From assembly GCA_026874595.1 (NCBI GenBank), contig CM049319.1, positions 15,715,601 to 15,779,600 of the forward strand: a stretch of DNA of 64,000 nt. The letters are read 5' to 3'. This document shows positions 1 to 10,605 of this stretch, in pieces (the stretch's first letter is position 1; every line of letters begins with the position of its first letter). Below the pieces are notes generated by a model. The model did no database searches. It saw nothing but the letters and a program-made list of their open reading frames with translations, and was not told the origin of the DNA. The position numbers and the translations under genes are program-made. This DNA comes from Sipunculus nudus. Lineage: Eukaryota > Annelida > Sipuncula > Golfingiida > Sipunculidae.

Positions 1-724
1 AGTTGTTTAGAACAAGAACAGGACTTCATAAGATAAGATCAGATAAGATTAATATCTTATCTTAATTCTGTATATCATGCTGTTGTATTGGCTTGATAAA
101 TGTTCTTATTTTGCGTTTAGGAATTTTTGTAGGTATTTTCCTGAAGCCTGTGATAATTACTGCGCATTCTCGTTATATAAATGTTAATTACGGAAGACAA
201 ATTCGAGGATAATAAATTAATAAATTATCATGGTTCACTTTTGTCCATGGGAAAAAAAAGATTTCCATATTTCCATAAAGCTTTTGCTTAAGTAATGTTA
301 ATTTTTTCCCAGGAGACTTACCAGTGGTCAAAAGATTTTTTCGACTATGTGTAATAGATAACCAGGCAAATGAATTATTGACTCCATATTAGATATAGAT
401 AGCCAGGCAGATTTTATATCATGTATATGAAATAAAAGAATATTCTTTTGTTCCATTTAGGAATCATACCTGGATAAAGAAAATGAAAAAATTAAAACAA
501 ATTGTAGCAGACACCAGTGATGTCTTTGACAGATCAGTCTCATTGGTGAGACGTTTAGACCTGATTGACAAGTCAATGTATAATAAAAAGGATTTTTTCC
601 TCAAATGCAGATGCATGGAGAAACGTTTCATACTTGAAGAAGAATACTTTTTTTCTTATTAAACAGAGGAAGGGTATATTTAGCTTTTATTTTAAAATTT
701 AACTGAACTATTTGTGGGTTTCAG
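1..724 (+). other. TnI upstream intron, with GATA-rich hairpin at 41-62
   Basis: Probably an intron of the TnI gene, because the first visible exon begins with an acceptor. Positions 41-62 form a 9-bp palindromic stem (AGATAAGAT / ATCTTATCT) with a 4-nt loop, next to two more AGATAAGAT-like words. No exon of the TnI family was recognised; a 60-codon open frame starts at 484 but matches nothing. Confidence 0.45.
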
Positions 725-845
725 TCACTTATTATGCAAAAAGCCGCTGAGGACTTGAAAGCCAGACAACAACAAGAAGCTCTCGAGAAAAAGAAGATTG
801 TCGAGGCTCGCATTCCCAAGCTGGCCCTTGAGGGCCTCGGTGACG
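725..845 (+). CDS. TnI exon: N-terminal TnC-binding helix
   Basis: The acceptor is ..tttgtgggtttcag. The frame opens with S-L-I-M-Q-K-A-A-E-D-L-K and continues through RIPKLALEGLGD. Two candidate donors lie 6 nt apart, after 839 (ctcg|gtgacg) and after 845 (gacg|gtgggc), and both leave phase 1. The longer form gives LEGLGDDQV, which lines up better with IEGFSLDQL of troponin T, so 845 is preferred. Reading through the donor meets a stop at 884-886. Confidence 0.85.
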
Positions 846-3800
846 GTGGGCTAGTGCATGCCAAACTAAGCATGGGAAAAAATTAACTGCATGGTCCCTG
901 TGTACCATAAACGATAGAAAAATATACCATCCCGGTCCAGAAGTACAGTTTTAGAAAATATAATCAGCCTGACTGTGTGTTTATGTTTGCTGAATTTTTA
1001 TATCACCCTCTCCACAAACAAAATTTTGTTTTCCTGACATTCATAATTATGTTTTTATGCAGAATCAGTTTGAACATATTCAATATTGATCTTAAAAATC
1101 TAGACTTTATTATGATTTTAAAACGTAATTTTGTTGCATGCCTCAATGCATCACAATAATTTCATCGAATTTTCCGATATTTGAAAACAAATTTTTAGTA
1201 AAGCATGTACAGCAAATCTTAATTGAGTTTCCCGTGTGCTCTCGCTATTTTTAAGATTTGTAAATGGTGTTCATTACATTATTTAGATATGGATTTTTAT
1301 ACATTTTTCTTGTGCCCACGTCTTAGATTGCATGCACCTTCCACTGTTGTCATTGTCTCATATATATCGGGGCTTTCAATAGGAAGAAAAGTTCTCGAGT
1401 AAGGGAAGCTTGGCCAAAATGTTAAAAGAGTTCTAACAGAGTTTTGGGCGTCCAAAGGGGAGATAATGTATGAAATGAGACCCTTTTTGGTATATTTTCT
1501 GTCATTTTTGTATCATAAAAAGTCGTCTCATCATATGATTAATTAATTGTATTAAAATATAAGGGTCGGTTGTTGGCGAAATGTCTACACAACTGACTGC
1601 ATGGTTTGTTTGTTTCAGCCGACAATGGTCAGTGACTGCTAAAAGGGCAATATTTGATCCTCTGGGTCGTTTAGTTAGAAATTCATGCGTCCCATCGGAC
1701 GCTTGAGAGCAAAAGAAATCTGGAACGTCACAGACGCTTGCCCGCGTTACTGAAAGCCCTGATATTATATATGTACACTTCTGTACATGTCGGTCAATGT
1801 TACCCCTTATGCATGCACAGTCGTTGAATGGACCTAGTTTTCAACCATTTACATTGACCGAACGGTGAAAAGAAAGCTTTTTTAATCCTATCTCGATACC
1901 GTGTTCATGATACGGTACTTTCTATGTACTTTCTCATGTACATAAATATGAAAAAATGCTTATTCCAATCAAGTGTAATTCAAAACCATAAATAAAATCG
2001 ATTTAAAAAAGACACCAGGCATTATGATGCGGTCAGACTCATTTCTAATCAGTGGAGGTATACCTTTGATGTGCATGATCACTTCTCGTCACGTAATCAA
2101 ATATCATCATATCGATCATGTTTCGATAATGTATCAATACCTGGACGCTTGTCGATACCGATACGATATCTGACTTTGTATCTTTGATGTATCGTTACAT
2201 CCCTCGTATTTATTAGGTCTTATCAGGTTTCGAAGATTAAAAATATATAGTCACCTCATGTGGACGTTTCAGTATTTTAGTATCTGTGATCTTCAAAGGA
2301 AGATGGGACTTTGTCGGAGTATATATATACATATCTTTGTGTGTATTTTTACAGATCAGGTAAAAAAGGTTGTCGAAACTTTATACAAGAAGGTGTCACA
2401 ACTCGAAGAAGAGAAATATGATCTTGAGGTTAAAATGAGAAAACAAGAATTTGAGGTAAGAATATGTATGTAAAAATAATATTTGAAAGAGCTTTTTGTA
2501 GTAAATACTCAGAAGGAAAGATCATTCTGATTATATTTTTTGAGGATTTTATCAAATAATTCCAATTCACACAATTGAAGGTGATACAGTTAAATTTATT
2601 TTGAAAAATACTCTGACGTATACAGTCAAGATTACATTATAGATATAAAATATAAAACAATATTGGAAATACACCATTGTGTATGGAAAAAATGTTTAGA
2701 CCAAATTAAGGTTGTTCAACAGGAGCTTGCAACGACTTGTATGAACAGGAATGGTTCTTCAGTACATTTTGTTTTCAGATATGCAAATGGTAATTCTGTT
2801 TTCTTATTTTCCAGATCAATGAACTCACATTGAAGGTTAACGATGTCAAAGGAAAATTGTAAGTTACATTCCTTTTTAAATGATAGCAAAACACTCAGTC
2901 TAGGACTTGTTTTATTTTTTCATAAAAATCTCACTAAGGTTTTATTTTCTTTTGTACGCATCTCGAGTGCAAGGGTGAATGTTCATTGTACAAGCTTTGA
3001 CTGAACCGTTCACAGTCTTTATTATATGAAATAAACAAGTTTATAGATATGTAAATACTCCATGCCAGATGTTTCACGTAAGGTAATATAGGTTTATTTT
3101 TTAGCCATAAGTATGACTTTGATAAGTGCCAGTGTCACATGCTTTATTAAGAGTCACGTGACCGGGACACGTCAAGTAACCCATGGCTAACATTTTCCGA
3201 GAAATCAATGCCACCAGCTTTATTTATATCCTTAATATATAATACGTGATTCTTTTTTTTTTTCCAGCGTCAAGCCAGTACTTAAGAAAGTGTCCAAGGC
3301 TGAGAGCAAGTGAGTTGATAGTGATCTTCAATTTATTTCATTATATATGCATTTTCATAACCTAGGTTTATTGACAACTATAATGACTATAATGTGAATG
3401 AGGCTACATTTTCCTTAAAGGTAATACCTATACTATATGTATATGCTTTACCACAAATGCATTAATGGATTGAAAGTTTCAGTTCTTTATTCATGGAAGA
3501 CGTATGCATAAGACTTAGTTTACTGTTATAAGTCTTACAATGCTCATAATGATAATTATACAAATAATAATAATGATAATGATAATAATAGTACAGAGTC
3601 TTATCTTCTTATCATGATATAAGACTCATGACATACATACTTAATCTGACTTTAACTATAAAACCGTAAGTACTGTGATGGTAACTTGCTGTGTTTCAGA
3701 ATGGCCAAATTTGATAAGGCAAAACTGCGTGAGAAGCTTGGTTTCAACCGTACACAGCTGAAATCCACGGGCCAGTCCAAGTTTGCGCTGGACGAGCAGG

Positions 3801-6476
3801 AGGGTTCCGTAAGTCATGTATGGATCTCTTTAAATTATAAGCTTGGGAGTGACTTCCCCTTAACCCTGATGTGGACGCCTCGTAGAAGATGTAGTCACCC
3901 GAGCTCCGGTGGAAAATTCGCCAATTAAATAATCGTCTCTTTCAAGTTGGCTATTTAACCCTTTTTCTATTCTACGATTATTCTCCATGTATAGAAATAT
4001 TCTAATTATTAATGCCATACGTTATGAAATATTCTTTTACGGTCAAAGTTTTTAGGTAAGTCTCATCATCATTTTGTTTACATTGGTCACAGTCATTCAT
4101 CAAAAAGCACCCAATTACTTCTTAATAACTATTCATTCTTAAGTTTATTCTGATAAAAACAATAAAAATGAATTCATTGCAATTTGATTTATAGAAAAAT
4201 TTGGGAAAATTTCAAAGGACAAGAAAATGACGAAAGCGGGGAAAAAAATACGGAAAACAAAAGTATTAACAAAATGATGCACACTACAATATTTCAACCA
4301 GGCATAAAAGATGCTGACCGTAACTGAATATTTTGTTGTAAACCCCTATCAACACTCTCTCCCGTTTCTCAACTAGCAGCCTTTTTTTTTTTTTTTTTTG
4401 CTCTTAGCTCTAGAAGCTACATTGCCTTTTGGGTTATTACATTTTATCTAAGCTAAGTCAAAGACCTTTCTAAGAAGTCAAGTATTCAGTGATAGGGTCG
4501 TGGTGGAAAAAATATTATTTGGATTTTCTGATCTTTGTGTCGTAAGGATATTTGCCCATCAGAATAGTATTTTCCTTTCGAGTTTATAGAACAGTAATAA
4601 AAGTGTGAAAAGGGAATTAGCTTTCCACTATTGATTGCTGCAGCTTTATGGTTTGCGAGTGTGCCTTTTCAATTTTTTTTCTAATTAAATACTTTTAAAA
4701 TATTTTTATAATCATGATACTTTTTATAATTTTACTTTTTGCTCTTATTTTTTATATATTTTTGTTAAAATCATAGAAATGCAGCACTGGTATCGTCCTC
4801 AGATTAGTTTAACAGATACATTCAACCCGTGATGTTTCATGCATTAAAATTTTTAATTTTCTTTCAGTCGTATGCTGTGGTAAGTAAGCAATGCAGCATA
4901 TTTTAGAGCCCTTTCCTTAGAATAATTGTAGAGATATTATGTTCAGAAGATGAAATGATCTCCTCATTTCAATGGTTTTTTGCACAATTGCTAAGGTTCA
5001 TTGATCAGATTATTTAAAATAGTCTTATTCAGGTCCGAAAAAATCATGAATTTATTATTAAAAGGAAAATCAAGTATCTCTTTCGATGTAATTTGCTGTA
5101 AAAAGAACAATAAGGATAACTGAATGTTATTGTTTCTCTGACCATGAACCTGCAATTGTGTTATTTTATTTTTAAATATTACACAATTTACTTTTCAATG
5201 TCACCACAACTTAATACAGCACAGTAGGGAAGATTGATTGCAAATGGTCTTTGCCTCAAGTCGTTTCTGCTATTTTCACCCAGTGCCAGTAGTTTAACCT
5301 ATAGTGAGCTCCATCAAATTCTTCTATTTTTTATATTTTTACCATTTTTCCTAATTCATTATTCAATCTGATTCCCGAGCACCTCTTCCAGTCCCCATTT
5401 GAATAGATTTAGTCTCCCTTTGGTCAACTAGAAAAGGCATGAATCACCTGCAAATTTGTACATATTCAAATTTGTATTTATTCATGCGCACCTGAGAAAA
5501 GATCTCCAAATGTATGTACATATATATATAAAATGTTTTTAACTAATATATTAATTGCTTAATTGCTTAATTATTTTATTGTTATAAATACTTATTAATT
5601 GTCATTTATATTCTTGCAAGCTTTAATGCTACATTCATTGAAGCAACTAATGAGATTTTTTTTTCTTTTTACTTTGGCATATTTATTACATTAATCACTG
5701 AACAAAATTATTTACGGCAATAAAAATGCGGATTTTTAAAGGTTTACCATTTTTGTCATATTTTGGTCATAGATAATTAATTTATGTTTTGTGGAGTTTG
5801 AAAACGCAATGAATGTTTCATTGAGAACGTATTACCTTTTGACCAGTAAGATACATATTCTGATGTTGACATATAGTCTCCATGCATTTGTTTTGCGCAT
5901 ATATGTTACAATTAATGAAAAGTATCTTGGTTGAAGCTAATTGGCAATTCTGGAGGGATCCCTGTTTCTTAACATGACACTTTTAACATGACATTTTAAG
6001 AATAAACACTATGTCAAAGCACATGGTATAACCACACATTAATCAGACAGATTCCCGTTTTTGCTCTGCAATCATTTAAGAACGGTACATATTGTTGGAC
6101 ATGCGTGAAAGACGAGTACCAGTTCCGGGTATGTCCATGTTGTAGAGTTTTGCAAAACAAAACTATTGATCGATCCTTGCTCTCTTATTCATCCTAAACA
6201 TTCAGGAGAAGACCCCAATATATAAGCATATTTTGCACATTATTTAAAGACGGATCCCTCTTTCTTCTTACTTTACAGAAAGACAAGCCAGACTGGGGCC
6301 AGGACCAGCTGAAAAAGGCAGAAGAGAAGGAGGGCGAGAAGGAGGAGGGAAAGGAGGGGGAGGAGAAGAAGGAGGAAGCAGCAGAGGAGGAGGAAGAGGA
6401 GGAGGTAGAAGAGGTTGAGGAGGAAGAAGAGGAGGAGGAGGAAGACGAGGAAGAAGAAGAGGAGGAGGAGGAGTAA
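725..6476 (+). CDS. Troponin I, 3' part of gene (6 constitutive exons plus a microexon candidate)
   Basis: Troponin I is the inhibitory subunit of the troponin complex on muscle thin filaments; it binds actin-tropomyosin and troponin C. Best join: 725-845, 2355-2455, 2815-2858, 3268-3309, 3700-3808, 6279-6476, with an optional 12-nt exon at 4868-4879. All phases agree and give 204 residues without the microexon. Within this fragment: residues 1-40 are the TnC-binding helix (SLIMQKAAEDLK); about 42-86 the IT-arm coiled coil (EEEKYDLEVKMRKQEFEI); about 87-103 the basic inhibitory segment (GKFVKPVLKKVSKAESK); about 104-139 the downstream actin/TnC region; then KDKPDW and a glutamate tail. The first visible exon starts in phase 0 with SLIM, which in the family follows a basic LK-type segment, so earlier exons lie outside the window. 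Family identity is firm. Exon borders rest on splice consensus and phase, without transcript support. Confidence 0.93.
2355..2455 (+). CDS. TnI exon: IT-arm coiled coil, first half
   Basis: The 101-nt exon lies between ..tatttttacag and |gtaaga, enters with 2 nt of a split codon and ends in phase 0. It encodes (D)QVKKVVETLYKKVSQLEEE then KYDLEVKMRKQEFE. EEEKYDLE is the troponin I/T coiled-coil signature that pairs with troponin T. Confidence 0.93.
2815..2858 (+). CDS. TnI exon: IT-arm coiled coil, second half (44 nt)
   Basis: The acceptor is ..cttattttccag and the donor |gtaagt. It encodes INELTLKVNDVKGKF, the last codon split after two bases. It has the same length and phases (0 to 2) as the matching troponin T exon at 42211-42254. 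Confidence 0.92.
3268..3309 (+). CDS. TnI exon: inhibitory region (42 nt)
   Basis: The exon follows a long T tract ending ttccag and ends at |gtgagt. It encodes (F)VKPVLKKVSKAES(K), matching the GKFxxPxLxxV inhibitory region of troponin I that contacts actin and TnC. Phase 2 to 2. Confidence 0.92.
3700..3808 (+). CDS. TnI exon: C-terminal actin/TnC-interacting region
   Basis: The acceptor is ..ttgctgtgtttcag and the donor |gtaagt. 109 nt encode (K)MAKFDKAKLREKLGFN followed by RTQLKSTGQSKFALDEQEGS. It enters in phase 2 and exits in phase 0. The region corresponds to the segment after the inhibitory peptide in other troponin I proteins. Confidence 0.92.
4868..4879 (+). CDS. Candidate 12-nt TnI microexon (SYAV)
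   Basis: TCGTATGCTGTG sits between a strong acceptor (tttaattttctttcag) and a perfect donor (gtaagt). Both flanking TnI exons meet in phase 0, so including it adds S-Y-A-V between EQEGS and KDKPDW without changing frame. Only the splice signals and phase support it. Confidence 0.55.
6279..6476 (+). CDS. TnI last coding exon: KPDW motif and glutamate tail
   Basis: The acceptor is ..tcttctta ctttacag. It encodes KDKPDWGQDQLKKAEE and then a tail of almost only E, K and G; 38 of the 65 residues are glutamate, in runs of up to nine. Stop TAA at 6474-6476. The PDW motif is the conserved end of protostome troponin I. The reverse-strand proline- or leucine-rich open frames here are shadows of GAG/GAA codons. 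Confidence 0.92.
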   Translation, partial: KDKPDWGQDQLKKAEEKEGEKEEGKEGEEKKEEAAEEEEEEEVEEVEEEEEEEEEDEEEEEEEEE

Positions 6477-6564
6477 CCTCTTCACCCAGCTGCATCTCAT
6501 CAGAGAAAGAGACTCAAAAGAATGACCTCCCGCTCATTCTCCGCTACAGTTCCATCAGTAGTAA

Positions 6565-6570
6565 AATAAA
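6565..6570 (+). terminator. Proximal TnI polyadenylation signal AATAAA
   Basis: AATAAA lies 89 nt after the TnI stop codon and is followed by TTTTGTATAT about 25 nt downstream. Confidence 0.55.
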
Positions 6571-7547
6571 TTACCAACACCATTCTTCAGTTTTGTATAT
6601 AGATAAAAGAAAAAATACATTTGCTCTCATGTTGCTCTTCGACTTTCTACAATTTTGTTGTGTCCAAGTCACACTTCTGCCATATTTTGGAGGAAGATAT
6701 GTCACTTTGTAGATGTCCTTTGCTCCAGCGCCATTGGTCAAAACCAGGTCAGAATATTAAGGACTGTACAGAACCAGTCGTGAATCTCATCCCAAGGCAC
6801 AACGTGGGTGATTTAGCTCATCAGTGCAATACCATCAGCAAACTTGACAGCAAGGGGTGAGACTGTTAAGGGAATGGGCTGTTTTACTTGCGTGGTTCCG
6901 AGACGGCTGCTGGTTCGCCGCTGGATTGTGCAGATTCCTTGTTCTGTTTCGTGTCAAAGTCTGAGAGATTTTTCAAGAGTGTTTCGGTGGCACCACTGGG
7001 AAGCGTGAGATCAACTAGAGCATGCCCAGTGCCACCAAAAGCGGGACTTATGTTCGGGCATTGTTTTAAAATCCACCATTGTGGATAATTCGCCAACAAT
7101 GAAGAACATTGGGCCTTGGTGGGCAGTCTCCACTCTAAGATCGTGGACGGTGTTTAATCCTAGCAGACAGGAAGACTCCGCAATAAAGTGTCTTGAATGT
7201 CAAACCTGTCTTGCAAATGGTTAACAAATTAATACCTTTTGTGTTGTTTGCGTAATTCGCAGTGCACGCTGGGATATATATATATATATATATATTACGA
7301 CGGTGTATGTAAGACTCTGAGAGACTAGTTACTTTCAAGATGTGAGGAATGACCCTTCTATTTGCAGACGACACTGAAATTATGCAGATTATGCCCTCTT
7401 TTTAAGTTCTTGCTGTGCACTGTGATGTTCCATCAGACAGGCACGTTAACAGTTCATTAATTTGGCTCTACATCTTAAACCATTGGAGAAATATCAGTTG
7501 ATACGTGAATGATCATCCAATCATTTTGGATTGATTTAAATGATACA

Positions 7548-7553
7548 AATAAA
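7548..7553 (+). terminator. Distal TnI polyadenylation signal AATAAA
   Basis: AATAAA is followed within 20-40 nt by GAGTTGTTTTGATCTGTTGG, a good G/T-rich downstream element. Another AATAAA lies at 7182. Confidence 0.45.
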
Positions 7554-8141
7554 TTGAGTTTGACAATGGCTTTCATGAGTTGTTTTGATCTGTTGGCATT
7601 AAGTGTGAGTGAACCCTGCAAATGTGTATATAAATATACCTTAAGTGCGGAATTTGTGGATGTGAGATCAGTGACTCAATATATAGTTCTGGCATTTGTG
7701 TATGTGAAGATGGCAAGGTCGAAAGTCTATGTACACGTGTTAACAATGCAGTCTTAAAATTCCCTTTCGAAATCCTTGAAAAAATTTAACTCATCCGTCC
7801 ATAAGCCTAATGAGCTTATGCCATGTATATTCAGCCTCCTTTCATAATTTTTAAAATGTTTCTTCTCCCTTTTTTCTTTTTTGAAAAGTTTTTCTTCCAC
7901 GAATTTGTTAATTAGAATTTTGAATTTCTTTAATTATGCAAAGAAAAATAATCTTTCAAAATCACAAAAAGGCTTTTTTGCCTTTTTGTTTCTTCTTATT
8001 TTTTTATGGATTCATCTGATAGGGCTAGGTGTGGACTTTCAAACTTGTACACATTTTTTTAAACTGCGGGTGGGGATGCCTAATATATGTGATGAAAGTT
8101 CAATACATGCTTGCATAGTGAAAATTGCATAATTTTATGTT

Positions 8142-8159
8142 GGGGGGGGGGGGGGGGGG
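8142..8159 (+). repeat. Poly-G run (18)
   Basis: Uninterrupted G18 in otherwise AT-rich sequence; one of at least 16 runs of 12 or more G or C in the window. Confidence 0.95.
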
Positions 8160-8570
8160 CTGAACACCATAAACACCGATGAGCACCATACGTCTTTGAC
8201 GTTCTGGTTTGTGTAAATCCAAGGCCATGGTGTTTATTTTCAAGACTATAAGCCCATTTTGTAAATTATCACGACCTTTATAATTCACTTTTACGATTTA
8301 ATGGGATACGAGGAGAAACATGGCATTCTTTAACTGCGAATTAAAGATTTTTTTTTTTTCAGCTAAACTCGTCCATTGTGAATTAGGGAACCATGAATGG
8401 GAAAACATATGAATGTTGACTGAAAGATGTTTACTCCATGCCCGAATATATTCTTATAGAACCTTGACTTTTAATTAAAAAGGGTCTTAAGTGGTTATTA
8501 TTTATATAAAATGTATACACTTGCTATTTGCATTGTCTGCAAACCCAACAGATAATCATTATTTTTATAA

Positions 8571-8810
8571 CAGGAGCAGCCCCCCCCCCCCCTCGACTGA
8601 AAAATCTCTGAAATAGACAAATAAGCGCTTAACTCCGAAAAAGAGCCAGATTTCGCATAATCATACATTTAAACTATCCCAGGCTATACAGCCTAAATTA
8701 ATTACAGCCTAAATTATCAAAATTATTCTACATCATGTGAAAGGAAACTCCTCCCATAGGACTAACCCTCACCCCCCCCCCCCCTTTCTTTAATCCCGTA
8801 CGCGCCCCTG
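8571..8810. mobile_element. Possible MITE with CAGGxGC ends
   Basis: The segment begins CAGGAGCAGCCCCC and ends CGCGCCCCTG, so the ends are imperfect inverted repeats, each next to a poly-C run. The right end resembles hAT-type CAGGGGCG termini. No clear 8-bp target duplication is visible. Length 240 bp. Confidence 0.3.
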
Positions 8811-9060
8811 TAAAGCGTTGCATACTTTTAGAAAACATTTAACTGCAAGCTCCATTTTTTTACTAGAGGGGAAAATATGAATTATATGTATAACATTTTA
8901 AAAGATTTAATCACTGAAATGATTATGAATTGTTTTAGAATTTAGCCCTCATATGCTACGTTTCTTTGTTCTGATGAGCCCCAAAGAAACTAATACACAG
9001 AACGCTTCTATATATGCAAGGTCGCCATCACGACATCATGGTTATTCAGCCTTTACCGTA

Positions 9061-9073
9061 AGGTCAAAGGTCA
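9061..9073 (+). promoter_or_regulatory. Perfect DR1 nuclear-receptor half-site pair
   Basis: AGGTCAAAGGTCA is two AGGTCA half sites separated by one base, the DR1 element bound by RXR/HNF4/COUP-type receptors. It lies 50 bp before a palindromic CRE. Function is unproven, because AGGTCA words also occur in molluscan repeats. Confidence 0.3.
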
Positions 9074-9122
9074 ATTGTAGAGCCGGAGTAAATGGTTGCG
9101 AAAGGTGATTATAAGACAAAAG

Positions 9123-9130
9123 TGACGTCA
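9123..9130 (+). promoter_or_regulatory. Palindromic CRE TGACGTCA
   Basis: A perfect TGACGTCA (CREB/ATF) site in a local CpG-containing stretch (gtcgatcgcgcatggcggcg). No adjacent gene start was identified. Confidence 0.3.
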
Positions 9131-10586
9131 CAAAGGTCGATCGCGCATGGCGGCGGAAAAGTTCCTGCAATTTTCGCCTTAAACTTTCACAACTTTCGCC
9201 TTAATCTCTTTATACAGTCTCTTTTGTATAAAAATATATCCAGGAAAAAATGCGAACAGAGGTCCTTTTACAGAATACATCATACCTGCGTTTTGTTTGG
9301 GAGAGTTGCCTAAATCATGTCGGGTGATTGACAACGCTGACTTGACTGGTTGCTAGCAAACTGCTCTGTTCATGATTATTATAGTCTGTTTCACCACCTA
9401 CTGTCCACCTGTTTTTTGTAGATGATTAACTTAAAAGTTTATATTTTTCAATAATTTCCAAGAAAACAACATATGGAAGTGACAACCTAACATGGCAATT
9501 AGGAATCTTACAATAAATCCCCCGTTTATGTTTCACAACATTTTAGTCTCTTCACCATGATCTGGCAGATATGATGTGTCCCTCCCTAAGTAGCCATCTT
9601 TGTTTTAGCTGGTTTTATTTTTTAGAGTGTTTACATGATATCACCAAATCAGAAGCTGTCAATTGAGGCTGTTTTTGCATGTGACCAATGACCTTGACCG
9701 CCATAAGTGGGTCTGATATGTTGTAAAATGTAGACTGATTTCTCATATTTTCAAATAATTCTGTGTCTTAAATAAGGTGTTAGGAAGGTATTTATTTACC
9801 TTGTTGAAAATTAGGTCCTTTAATTCTCTACTCTACACTACGATTGTTTCCCTTGAAATCTAACTATTAAAAATGTTCATAGCAAAAAACAGGTGGACAT
9901 GAGGGGATGAAATGGACTATAGAGTGAATATGCGATTAAGGACACAGAGATCATGGTTAGGTCAATCAGCACAAAAGTCAGGGCAACTGCGGTTGTTCTT
10001 TTTCTTCCGCCGCCCACAATATTTGGATCCAGATATCTCAGAAAATCACGGTTATTATCTATAGTGGAAACCAATATATAGAGCATCTTGGTTGAAGGAC
10101 TGTCAAAGAGTTGGACATACAGACCAGACAGTCAAAAAAAAGTCACACCACGGCTCTACTCGTGCAATAGGGCAACCATTTAGTAAAAACAATGGATAAA
10201 ATATTTTATTAAGTCAAAAGATCTGAAAACTGATTGAGAGGGAATTTAGGGTGAAAGGTTGCTGTCATGACTAAATGGTCCAGAAGCAATCATTGACCTG
10301 TTTGAATGGAATCGGGTATAATTTAAGGACATTATCGTTCTGACTGACGGGCAGACAGACAGCGGAACTGACAAATATACATTGTCCAGGATATGTTCCA
10401 GACCGCAGACTGTTGGTGATATCAGTTATCAGGCACCCCCCCCCCCCCCCAAGTCAAAATAAATAAATGGTCCTGCATATAGTCCATCGAGTTAAAAATA
10501 AACCTCTTTTTTATCATTGTGGGAATTATCAACTTTTAGCCAAAGACAAATCTTTAAGCAAAAGTAGCGTATGCACGCCTTTTTCG

Positions 10587-10605
10587 GGGGGGGGGGGGGG
10601 GGGGG
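10587..10605 (+). repeat. Poly-G run (19)
   Basis: Uninterrupted G19, about 140 bp after a C15 run at 10436-10450. Confidence 0.95.

Larger units (their letters stand above)
846..6278 (+). other. TnI introns
   Basis: Introns are 846-2354, 2456-2814, 2859-3267, 3310-3699 and 3809-6278 (the last split by the microexon candidate). They are AT-rich with no recognisable coding sequence. Around 1880-2210 there are many GATACGATA/TATCGATA-like words ending in cgttacatccct, which resembles the end of a hAT-type transposon remnant. A TAA/TGATAA microsatellite lies at 3548-3592. Confidence 0.6.
6477..7575 (+). other. TnI 3'UTR region
   Basis: No reading frame of recognisable family. Three AATAAA signals follow the stop (6565, 7182, 7548), and the last is followed by T/G-rich sequence, so transcripts could end near 6585, 7205 or 7575. 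Small open frames in this stretch look incidental. A short (TA)n tract lies at 7273-7295. Confidence 0.5.

Noticed and set aside
484-663. 60-codon frame starting MKKLKQIV upstream of the first TnI exon
   Set aside because: It lacks a donor at the needed position and phase and does not match TnI N-termini. The similarity of KKLKQ to the expected LK is too short.
2100-2210. TATCGATAC-like words ending cgttacatccct as a complete transposon
   Set aside because: Only a right-end-like terminus is seen; no matching left end or target duplication.
6268-6500. Leucine- and proline-rich reverse-strand frames
   Set aside because: Antisense of the GAG/GAA repeat encoding the TnI glutamate tail.
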